From Symsagittifera roscoffensis (taxonomy: Eukaryota > Xenacoelomorpha > Acoela > Convolutidae): 64,000 nucleotides of DNA. Numbering within the stretch: the first letter of the stretch is position 1; every line of letters starts with the position of its first letter. Of this stretch, positions 50,010 to 60,419 are shown in pieces. The stretch is taken from assembly GCF_963678635.1 (NCBI RefSeq), contig NC_087064.1:81835847-81899846 (forward strand), read 5' to 3'. The position numbers and the translations under genes were made by a program. The notes under the pieces are model-generated. The model saw only the letters and a program-made list of their open reading frames with translations, ran no database searches and had not been told where the DNA came from.

Positions 50010-51990
50010 CTATGTTGGATGTATTTTTAAGTTTTTGAACCCCCTAAAGCATAGGATTGCACTCCTCAGAAGTGCAAAACTTATTTTTGTTTTTGTATAG
50101 TTAATTGTGTCCGAGTATGATTCGTTCTGTTTTTCTTTTAGTTTCTCTGCTAGTTTCTGGACGGTTTTTGTGGAGACCGGTGCTGCTCCTCCGGTACATG
50201 CAAAAATTAGTGGAACAAAGCTGCTGTGTTCCACATCCAGATTTCTTTGTTGATATTTTAATGTTTTGATACTCTCATATTTGTAGGCGTCAGATATATT
50301 TTTGGGCAGGATTTAGCATGGGGGTTGAAAATTTTCACATCGAAAAAATTCGGCTGAACCGGCCTCCCAAGAGTCCATTTGCCTTGATGTCACGTCGAGC
50401 GTCATGTTCAGTTTTGGTTGTTTTGTTGTGAAAGCTTTCGCCTTCCAACAATTGAAAATTCGCCTCTATTTCAACATCATGGCATACTTCGTCCAGGAGT
50501 GTCGCAAGGGTATCGCGAAATTCATTATGTCTTAAGTGAGTGTATCCAACCTTGGGACAGTGTAGGGAGTGGGTCAGTGTGAATGGTTGTCCACACGGGC
50601 ATTTATGTGGGGTGTTTGGTGGTTCTCATCCAAATCTCAGATGTAATCCATCTTAAAACTCTGATTTGTTGAGAGAGAAATTGTATTTTTTTAGGGGGAG
50701 CAAGCTTTGCCTATTGGATTCTCCTTTCTGTGACGCTAAACTTATTTTCAGTTTTTTCTATGATGAGCAATGTTCCATAATTTTAGCCTTTTTTGAGAGT
50801 GTTATGTTCTGTTTCTCAGTTTTGATTTTTCTATTAACAGAGTTTGTTCCGTTTTAGCTATTTCTGTATCACTGTTTTCTAACGGATCACAAATGGCTCG
50901 CGACCACTCTTTGTTTCTGGAAAAGTCCGTGTTACTGAGGAGGTCTAATCCTCCCATTCTTAGTGGTAATGCAAAAAAGTTGCGACCTTCATCGGTTATA
51001 TGGTTTTTACCAGCAATACTAAAAAGTAGCTGCTGTCTTACGTTTTTCTTAATTCCATCCATTTTTTTTAAAGGTTTGCGGAGTTGTTCTGGTTAGAAAG
51101 CTTAATTTATTTTAAACTCCCTTTGTGTAGCAGGAGTACGCATTTTGTGGTGATGTTTTAGCTATTTTGAAAAGCTTTTCAGTTAGGGTAGCTGTCTTTT
51201 CAATTTCGCTTTCGATTTAATTATCGCATGCTAATGGTGTTCCTATGACCAATCCAAGGACTCTAAAACCGTCTACCATTTTAATATTTGTGCCTTCGAA
51301 TACTTTTGTGCCGCTTTCAAGACAATTTTTCTTTTCTATGAGTTGACAATTGGAAGGCTTCACATTGTACCCGAAAAGCTTTCCGTGCATATCTAGGTTG
51401 TCCAGTATTGCGCGGAGACTCTTAAGATCACCTGCAGCGCTTCCATCATCTGCATACCATTTGTGGATGACATTTGGCTTTGGCAGGAGCTCAGTCAGTG
51501 GGATTATTCCAGTTCCATACATAGCCATTGCGAGGGAATCACCTTGCGTTGTGCTTTCGGTAGATAGCAAAACCGTGATATTGACATATAAATTTGAGGG
51601 ATGTTTATATGAGTTGGCCAGCGCATGATTTTGTGCCGAACAAAGGATTCCTCTATTTTTTGGAGCAAGTTCTCTATTGAGCGAGTTGAAGGCGTTTTCT
51701 GCATCAATAAGTAGTATGGCTTCCGTTTCCTATTTCTCAAACTCCTTCCTCAAGCTGTGGAGAGCATATTCGATTCCACACTTCTGGCCTAAGCAGAATT
51801 GGAAATTTTTTTCGAAATGCTTAAGGTCTGATTTTATACATTGGGTGATTGTTTTGCCAATTATTCTTCTCAGAACCTCGCCTATACTATTGGGCCGAAC
51901 CCCTGAATTTTGTCCAGAGGTATCAGGCGACACGAGTTGTAAGTTGTTAAGTTGAAGTTAAGTCTGGTTGAAGTGAGCTAATATCCTTCT
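50010..51990 (-). pseudogene. Decayed reverse transcriptase with PD-(D/E)XK-like C-terminal domain
   Basis: Pieces in several frames, in order: GPSGLDA and WRRILAHF (51990-51950), NSIGEVLRRIIGKTITQCI (51890), a Cys/Ala block with GIEYALHSLRKEF, LIDAENAFNSLNRE-like text across a stop, motif B STTQGDSLAMAMYGTGIIPL (51560), motif C KWYADDGSAAG (51465), RVLGLVIGTPLAC, then FFALPLRMGGLDLLS (50990). The tail has HKCPCGQPFTLTHSLHCPK, HNEFRDTLA, a GESFH segment, DARRDI, then FFDVKIFNPHA in a shifted frame and FVPLIFACTGG (50220), ending near FALLRSAILCFRG. D..D and FFDVK suggest a restriction-like nuclease. Similar proteins are, from memory, widespread in corals and sponges; I know no clade name. Dead copy. 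Confidence 0.7.
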
Positions 51991-52079
51991 CCATTCGCAC
52001 GCATCTAGACCTGAGGGACCGTGGCTTCCGTGCGTTTTCAGGGTTGGTTTTCGAACTGTCTTGGCGTTTATGACATAAC

Positions 52080-52640
52080 AGGAAAGATAAGAAGTTAAGA
52101 AGAGTTTGAGTTCGATACTGCTTGAGCGCGGTCGATCGATTCTTTAATGATCGCCGCATTGCTGACGTGCACAAGTAAGGAAAATCTGAATGAAAAGAGC
52201 TCCTGAGCGCTTGTCGTCCGTTTGTTTGGTGATTTCGTCGCAGAGGGTTTTTACGAGTTTGCCAGTTTCTTTTCCAAGGCCGCCAAGATGTTCAACATCG
52301 ACTGGTTGGAAAATATTGTTGGAGGTTAGGTCCCCGTACTTCACTGTCTTTGCTTCTTCGGCTTTGGTGGCGACTGCCACACACTGTACTGGATATCGAC
52401 GTTTGCACTTTGGAGCCATCGTCGAGCCTACTAGGTACCTAGCTCCAGTCGGTTTTTTTGCTTCTCTCCACTTTCCGGTATGCTTCTGTTCAGACTGTAA
52501 AAGTCCCGGAAATAATTCTACACTGATGGTCATGACAGTTTCATGTTTTTGCTCTAGATTCAATAATGTCTTTAAAGAACCAAAGATGCTGTAGAATCCT
52601 AGTGCAGTCACTAGATTCACTACAGTTCATCCATGACAAT
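52080..52640 (-). pseudogene. C-terminal remnant of another retroelement protein
   Basis: A frame with PTGARYLVGSTMAPKCKRRY and then KYGDLTSNNIFQPVDVEHLG, GLGKETGKL; a 1-base shift near 52165 leads to LVHVSNAAIIKESIDRAQ and a stop. It looks like the end of a polyprotein that sits just before the RT at 51990, so two elements seem to abut here. I do not recognise the domain for certain. Confidence 0.45.
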
Positions 52641-52699
52641 CTGCGATTAGTTCTGTTTTCGTTCTCGTCTTCATCACTATATTTCCGAGCAGTATCGTC

Positions 52700-55600
52700 A
52701 GTTGCCTATGCTGCCTTGCCAGTGTTTTACGAAGCCAAGATCTCCATGCTATGACCATCTAGTTCACAGACTTTCGCCAGACAGCTACCGGTTTTAACCC
52801 AGTCTTTTTGTCCTCAGCCAGGCAACTCTACATCCTTTTTTCTGTTGCTCCTCGAAGATGTAGGCATCAAGTTGTAGATAATGTTCAGGTATCGCAAATT
52901 GCAATCTGCATTCAGTTCTCTTTATTTGCGAACCAAATAAAGGTTCCCAGCCAAGCAACTGCACATTTTTCTCTCGGTTGCTCCTAGAGGCTGTAGTCAT
53001 CAAACTGTAGATCATATTGAGGTCGCACAAACTGCAATCTGCTTTCAATTCTCTCTGCACATCCTGGGTTGATTGCAAATTGAATCAGATTTTAGACTCG
53101 GGCACCACGATGGCTTCAATAACTCCCAAACTACTATCAAGCCGGTCTTCAGAAGTTTGTCTGAGAATCCCAATCCACACTCCACTCTGTTGCTCGATTT
53201 TTGTATGGAAGGTCAATTACAAGTCCTAGCTTGACCTGCTGACTGGCAATACTTTTTATCGTCGATAATCTCGACAACAAGATTATCAGTAACGCAGCTT
53301 GTTAATTGTCGAAGTAACAGTCACATATGTCCTCATTAATGAAAGGATTGTAAGTCATTCCAACGATTCCCGACACATAGTGGTATGACTTCTTTTTTGA
53401 TTTTTGATCGGTCCACAGTTTTCACTGGACTTCAGCAGTGTCCCCATCAATTTTTTTTTCATGAGCTTAAACTCTTAAATCGAGAATCTTCAGAGTTCGT
53501 CTATCCTTCTCAAGGATTCTAGTTCTACAGGTTCTTTCATATTCACTCGCAAAAACTTGCTTTGCTGAATGACCCACAGCGCTTGTAAGAGCAAGTTCTT
53601 TGCCAAGTCATTGCCTTTTCTCAGCATTTTGGCACAGGTGTTCAGCGCTGATACCGACATCTGTTCCAATATGAACCAGCAGAATCAGAGAGAGTCTCTC
53701 CGTTTCGCACACGCTACTGCTGCTCCTTCACAGATCTTTAGGTAACTTAAATGCCTCATCAAGAGCATCTTATCTCTTTTGACCTACTCCTTTCTTCGAA
53801 TCGTACTCTCCCATCGTCAGTGCCGTCAAACACCAAGCAAGTTTGGGTTGCAGCTCAGTTCTGACGCTCTCTATATATGGTTTGCAGCTCAGTATCGCTA
53901 TCAGAGCAAGTGTTTTTGGAGTAGTTTGTATTTCTTCTTCGAAATGGCGAAGTATCTTTGCCCTCCACAGCAAACTCATCAGTTGATCCGCCGTTTCTAT
54001 GAGCAATTTGGAAAACTCATTGGTTGATCCGCCGTTTCTTCATCACTGGCAGGATCAAGGGCCCTTAAGGTCCTTCTTCAGCAGAGAGAATTAACGTTCC
54101 ACATGCCTTCTGCTTCATCGTCGTGCCCTTGATCCTTTTTCCAGGTAACATTTCATGGCACTTTTGTTTTATAGAGCAATTAGGTGTCGTCTAGCTGAGT
54201 TCCTGTATTACATAATTTCCAGGTATCCACCGGCGGGCTCGTCTACGGAGACTGTTTCGATACTTTCAGTTGTTTGTGCTCCACAGGGATCAGCTGTTCT
54301 ACGACGCTTCCTTTTACGTGGTTCAAGCAAGATGGTTTTAAATCCCTATAGGTACTCTCACCACATTGGAGGAGTAATTTCATTTCTAGCGTGGCTCTAC
54401 TCGGAGTGCGGTAACTTCTTTTGGTTTTATATCTGGCTGATCTTAATCCTGCAATGAGGATGGGTGGCACCATGGCTACATCGGTCAACGTTTTCGATGT
54501 GCCAGGCAATCTGCCATCGCCTTGCCCCATGTCAATGACCTATTCAACTCGCTTTTGCTGAGCTGAGTTGGCAGTTTTCGTTGGATGTTCAGAGTCCACG
54601 CTAGTCTTTCCAGTTTTTCTTAACGTTTAGCAATTCGCTCATTCTCCCTTCGCATTCGTTCAATTTATCAAGGGCTTTTCGCATCAGTGGTCTGTTGAGA
54701 CCTGTTCTCAACATCGATTGCGTCCCGTAGCACTGCACTACTGTCCAGGCCTCTTCCATAAAAGCAACACTTTCCATTCCACAGTCTGTTTTGTTCTCAT
54801 GGTCACGGTGGTGAACTTCCCACTCTTTTTCTGGTAAGATTCCCAGGAAATTTACTCGGGCTGCGCCTTCTATTTTTCTCTGCGTGGAAATTCCGTTATA
54901 TTTTTCTTTGTTGTACACTAATTCATGCCAGGAGAGCTGCTCTCCGGCAAGTTATGGGCTGCAATTTTTTAGGTTGAGGGAGGTTCCAGCGTGGACGTTC
55001 CATCTTTTTCTGGTTCAGTTGTCCCCGACACCATTCCTGTCTCGTCTTTGTCCAGGTATTTGGAGTCCAGGTTCGACATACCACCTACTGAGGCTTTGTC
55101 GCGCTTGGTCCCGATCCTGCTCCTTTGGTTCTTCCGGCTGACAGCCTTCATGTTCTTCGTCGTCTCGCTCTTTACTCCTCCCTGGCCCTTAAGGTCCTTC
55201 TTCATCACTAATTGTTTCTACTGGCAGCTTTTACACGACTAGCTCACCTGCTGACCGGTCTTCACGTTCTCCATACGTAATCACGACTTCTTCACAACCG
55301 AGGGGCGCTAGAGCAGTCCTATTCAGCAGCTTACCAGTTAATGCCAACTCTGGCCTCACATTCATGACTTTTAGTGCAGCTTCCTGCAAATCTGCTTTGC
55401 CTCTCATCACGATTGGCGTCAGGTCCAACTTGGCCCAATCTCCCTCGAATTTTCCAGGTTTCGGATTTGCATTGCTCATTCTTGTCCTCATCGACTCATC
55501 CACATATGCAAACTGCTTATACTGCAACACGGCCGCATTTGTGTCTATGAAGCACGGGTCCATCGATTCAGAGAACTTTGCCATCCTTTCAACGCTTTCA

Positions 55601-58120
55601 ACCTGGGAATGTGTACTACGGAGTCTGCTCCGATCAAAATCATACCAATTAAGGGGATTTCTGGTAATTTTTCTGGTGTTCTCTTGGAATCACCCCAGTC
55701 TTCAGTTTCTTTCCTCACTTTCTGGTAAGAGGGTATTTGTCGAAAAATTCTTGTTATTTCGCAGTTCGTTTTATCGTAAGATCTCAAATTCTAGGGCTTT
55801 GGGAACACTTTGAGATGCCCTCTGTCCTCTTTGCCCATTCGATCGCGGAAATGTTTGTTAAAAATCATCGCTCTCATATCGGGCTCTGCTACATTCGCAA
55901 ACAGCAAATCTTCGCTCATCGCTTCACGTGCCATAATCTGCTCGCACCAACTGAGTGTGCTCCCTTCCACTACTGAAATAAGGTTCAGGTGCACCAACGA
56001 CCTCCTGTAGGCTTCTACTTCCGCGTCAGGCAACGCGAACGTCACGAGGCAGGACCGTATATCACCGTCACAAACTCGCCAACGAACCTGACTAATGCTA
56101 GGGGATCTGTCCTCATAGCTAGGCATAAATCGGTGAGTAGGGACATGCCTCCCACATAACGTCGCCCGTATTCCTCTCTTTATATTGTCTTATCTTCTCC
56201 AGTACCAAAACAATTTTGCTGTAACAGGTATTGGATCAGTTTTTGTCTTAAGTCCCGCATTTTAGTCCAAGAGTCCGTAGACGTTTTCATATCAAATTGT
56301 TTCACATTCTCCCGCATTTGTTTGGGGTAGCGGGTCAAGGTCATCAACCCTCTCAGTTTTCAATGTGTTTTTGCAATCAATGTCAAAAATCCGTTCAGTC
56401 GGAGATTTTGTATTCCTTCGGTCAGTAGCACGGCTAGTTCTTTTCTGAAATTTTCTGACCCGAACATCACAAACGGTCCCAGCATCACTACGATAGATAT
56501 GCCCGTAACGGCTTTCAGGAATTCCCTTATTCGATAGCGAGAAAATCCTGGGTGAGTTTTCGCCTGGAAGGACGCGGTCCTCGTGCTCTCAACCCCTCCA
56601 ACATGCATGCTATCCTTCCTCTCAAAACCGTCTTCTCCTCACAAGTTCTATGTCCAGAATGCCTGGAGTGTTATCTGACACACCCTGTCTACGAACTCAG
56701 CTGATTTCTCTCCTTCGCTTCCTGCCATATTCAATTTGCTTACTAGTTAAGCGTGGATCTTCGCAATCATCGGTAGGCCCAGCTCAAAAAAGGTCCATGA
56801 CCAATGCTGCTATTCGAAAAGTCAAGTGCAGCCACTTGTTTCCCTCCGGTTTTGTTTGCAAAACCATAGCTTTCAAGTGAGCTTTTGTGTTTTTGCAGTT
56901 CTGCCTCTGTGGCTTTTCTTGTTCCTCGACCTCCATTCCTCTGAACAACAGGTCATATGACATTCCACAATCACTTGATGATTGTTGTTGATTCTTGGCT
57001 TCATTTTGAGTTGTCTGCTGAAATTGGACAGCTCCAATCCCAACACTACGTCTAACACTACATTGTGTAGCGAATGGTCTTTCAATCCTCTCAAGGCATT
57101 TGAGATGTCTGACCATACTGCAAGCAATTCTGAACTAAATGGTATCAGATTCTTCGCCTCCAGTCCGCGATTTGGGGCAGGTATGGTCACATCTTCTTTC
57201 ATTTCTGAGAGGAGTGCAATCCTGGCGTACACAAACTTCAATCCGTGTGGGAGGAATGCATGTCCCGGACATAACCCAAATACTGGCTTTGGAGTTATTT
57301 TCTGGAATCCACCTACTTTCAGTAAGTCCATTATCTAACCCATGGACAGCAGAACATTTTTGATTGCTCGCTACACTGCAGCTTTCACCGTTGCTTGCTC
57401 TCTGAGTCTGCTCAGGAGACCTCTGCTGTGCAAGTGATCATTGATGCCGGCAAAAATTATCGTTGCCGGATTCAGTTCTGTTTGCCGTTGAACCCCAATT
57501 GCATCCCTTCCAGGTCGGTTCCCGCCAACATTATCACGTCGGGCCAGAAGAAAGAATTGGAGGTGTTCATAAAATTTGAGCTCGCAATCACTAGTATCTT
57601 CGCTTTTCTCATCTCTGCTTTGTCGTAGGCAGCGAAGATGGTCTCTTCGATTTTAAACTTCAATTCATAATATCGTTTTATTTCACCTTCTTGCTCGACT
57701 CGCTTCGGATGAGCTCTCTCCTTCACCTGAGCTGGAGGCGCTCAAACCTGTTAAAACATCTTGACTTGTTGCCCAGTAGGTGCTTTTTTGTCAAGATTGT
57801 TCCCAGTCTCTCCTTTCTAGTTTGCTCGCTATGATTCTTCTTTTCATCGTGCAATGGTCTGCCACGCACAGGACCCACGATGCTGTTTGAGGGCAGTCCC
57901 TCAAGGTCAGCCAACCGCAATGCTGTCGTAGAGCTGATGTTTATTTCTGCCGCTATCATTCCCTCCGCTGCTACGATCGAGTACAGTTCATTTACTGATA
58001 ATCTCGCGCCGTTGAGCATTCCCACTGCATCAGCTGCAAATCTTACCTTGGGATTCAGTTTCAACAAATCTTGTTTGTAAGTGGGCCAAGGGGAAGTTTT
58101 TTGTCTCGACCACATCAGAG
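52700..58120 (-). pseudogene. Decayed large ORF of the LTR retrotransposon, part downstream of SGNH domain
   Basis: A row of minus-strand frames with consistent, GC-richer codons, broken by stops and shifts. Recognisable runs: LNGARLSVNELYSIVAAEG (57.9 kb), KRYYELKFKIEETIFAAYDK and WPDVIMLAGTDLEGMQLGF (57.6 kb), LLAVWSDISNALRGLKDHSL and GLELSNFSRQLKM (57.1 kb), FALPDAEVEAYRRSL (56.0 kb), GKFEGDWAKLDLTPIVMRGK (55.4 kb), LIETADQLMSLLWRAKILRH (54.0 kb). No reverse transcriptase or protease motif is seen. Function of these domains is unknown to me; they belong to the same polyprotein as the gag-like start at 60035. Confidence 0.55.
52825..53062 (-). repeat. Diverged tandem duplication inside the polyprotein remnant
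   Basis: Two ~110-bp segments (52825-52930 and 52960-53062) share gttgctcct, gatgtag/gctgtag, catca, gttgtagat/ctgtagat and gcaatctgc in order. In protein both read R-E-x-x-C-x-L....L..L. Confidence 0.55.
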
Positions 58121-58289
58121 AACTTATATCAGAACTTCGCTGTTGTCTCTCCTTCTCGCTGTTGTCTCTCCCAGTCGGTCCAAGACGTCTGACCTCTGTT
58201 CTTGCTCACTCGAGCTCTATACTACATATGTCACGGCTGGGACTGATCCCAAACGGGTCTCCTAATTAGATGGCACAAAATTTGAAATT

Positions 58290-58910
58290 ATCGGCACGTT
58301 CATCGCTTCTTCTGTTCTCATTGCTCGAGTGTCAAATAATTCAAATTCTAAACCATTCAGTCGATCCTGCAAGACACGGTTCATCCAGGCTTGTCCTTTT
58401 TTGCTGTCGAAAAGTATTCCATCATGAATCTGGCCTGATCCAGAGACCTCAGTTCGTGCTCTAATTCCATTGGAATCAATCGTTTGTATTGCAGCTTGCC
58501 AGATTACGTACTATGTTGTTTCACCTCACGACTCTTTCTTTTTGTCTTCTCGCTGTAGCTGACTGTGTTCTTGTCTTCTTTGGTATAGTGCAGACGGTCA
58601 GTACCGCGCACTGAAAAATTTGCAACACCGCAGTAAACAAGCACACTAACATTGCTTCTCAATGCCTTTCTACTGAATCTGAGCTCCTGGACACGTTGTT
58701 GGTGCCTATCAGAACCATCACGTCAACAATTCTTTGCGAATTCATCAAATCAAACATTCGATATAACAGGGCTACTGTGGCCCGTCCGAACGCCATCACC
58801 GTAGTGATGCATGAGGTTCTCAAGTTCTGCATCACTCTCACTAGACTATCGCCCAATATCAATTGTGATGTTCCAGAGGGTGGCTGCTTCATGTTTATCA
58901 CTGGAATCGA
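58290..58910 (-). pseudogene. SGNH/GDSL hydrolase-like domain in the LTR retrotransposon
   Basis: Block I is SQLILGDSLVRVMQNL with the GDS serine; block III is VDVMVLIGTNNVSRSSD with G-x-N. After stops and frame changes the block V region reads GILFDSKKGQAWMNRVLQDR, where the usual D-x-x-H has lost its His in this copy. The order and spacing (~200 residues) fit a lipase/esterase-type SGNH fold. It lies 3' of the gag-like ORF and in the same orientation. Esterase domains of this fold are known in ORF1 of some LINEs; in an LTR element it is unusual. This copy is broken. Confidence 0.65.
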
Positions 58911-59149
58911 AAATGATCAGTTAAAACTTGCTCGCATGTACTTGTCCGCGACTCCCATGAAGCTGTTTTTATTCTGACCATTCTTTTTTATGTCAAATAC
59001 ACGTGAGATTTACTTCATTGGCATATTCCTGATCTTTCTGCTGGTGGAGGTTTTTCCTGACTTCTTCACCGTAGCAGCTCCTATTTTTTTCGCCACTTCT
59101 GAGGAGAGCTCTTCTCTAACGGTATCATCAAATGTTCCATAGGATGCAG

Positions 59150-60035
59150 TCACTCCAAAAAACCTGGCATACTCTTGTTGGCCACGAGTCGACCAGCAGC
59201 TTCCACCAGCTGCCTCATAGTTTTCTCCACGACTGAATTGCCTAGGACATCGCTTGGGTCCGGGGTTGTCATTTTAAGGGTTCCTGTCGGGACTTGCACT
59301 TCCGTTCTTTGATTCAGCTGGCGAGGCGTCAGAAGCTCTATCGGCGATTGTTCACGGGGAATGCTTCCTTTGGTTAACGGTTGTTCCGTTTTCGCTATTC
59401 GCTCCTTCCTCAGGCGATCTATCTCTTCACCTTGATTCTTGTTGCAATTCTCAAACAATCTCCTCCATATATCCCTGTCCTCTTCCGATCTGGCCAAAGT
59501 TTTTCTCACTTGGTCCAACTCATCTCTCGTCTCTTCCAAATCTTCCATCGTTTCATTTGTCGGTACTTCTTCTTTCTACTTTGGCTCTCGTGACTGGCAA
59601 TGCAGCTTTCAACTGCGAGCTAGATGAAACAGCCTCGCTACTCATTTCTTGTTGGAAAGCTTGATGTCTACTCATCATGTCAGGCCTGGGCATGGTTGGG
59701 AGAGGCATCTCTTCAGGCTGGTACGTCTTCGTGGAACCCACCCTGGGTTCGTGCGCCAAGTCGCTTCCTGAGAGCGTCCCATTTCTGCATCTCATAACCC
59801 GCAGACTTGGGCGGTCCAGCACTTTTTGCTCGCCCCAAGCTGCCATCAGCAAGACTTCCGTGGGGTGGTCCCCATGGTTGTCAAGCCCTAGAATGTTCGT
59901 CAGAGCAGCCGTCAACATGACTACCTCTGAGTCATCCTGGGCCAATTTTATTTCCAGTAGCGTACGATAGAGCTCGTCTATGCGTGGCCCCACGTATACT
60001 TCGGCAAAAATCATCAGTTCGTCGAAATTGTCCAT
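59150..60035 (-). pseudogene. Gag-like N-terminal ORF of the LTR retrotransposon
   Basis: ATG at 60035. The first frame (to 59553, 160 aa) has an acidic helical N-terminus (MDNFDELMIFAEVYVGPRID) and a proline/Met-rich linker. The next (59548-59150) is a coiled coil (LEETRDELDQVRKTLARSEE, then RLRKERI) and a basic-free tail (VVEKTMRQLVEAAGRLVANK). The two frames are split by a stop only a few bases apart and were one ORF. I call it gag-like from its place after the LTR and primer site, not from a capsid match. Confidence 0.6.
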
Positions 60036-60110
60036 TCTGATTCACTTCGGTTGTTTGATTTCAATGAAATGATTCTCAACAGGTTGTAATTTGAAGACTA
60101 AACTGATCAA

Positions 60111-60126
60111 CCAGGATCTAGAACCA
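60111..60126 (-). other. Candidate primer-binding site
   Basis: Minus strand tggttctagatcctgg starts with TGG, as complements of tRNA 3' ends do. It directly follows the CA end of the LTR candidate and precedes the gag-like ATG by 75 bases. The tRNA is not identified. Confidence 0.4.
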
Positions 60127-60373
60127 TGATCACGTCTATCACATCAGTCATCGTTGCTCCTAACTTATATTAAATTGCATTTAAAACAGTCAGATGAAAA
60201 GATTTTTGTCTTAAGATATATTAAGATTCAAATAGGTCTAAAACCTTAGAAACTGATCTAAGAGCGGATAATCCAGACTTTAGATCTACTCCTATAATTT
60301 TTGCTCGGGCAATCGTGGTCATAACTCCATCCAAACCCAAGATACTAATTATGTAATATCATAACACATAACA
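60127..60373 (-). mobile_element. Candidate LTR (about 247 bp)
   Basis: Minus strand begins TGTTATGTGTTATG and ends GACGTGATCA, so TG..CA. It lies between the end of pol-like sequence and the primer site. No second copy exists in the window, so the borders are tentative. Confidence 0.4.
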
Positions 60374-60419
60374 CGTCCTACACTCAGCCTACGCTCAACC
60401 TTTACTCAAATATTATTTC

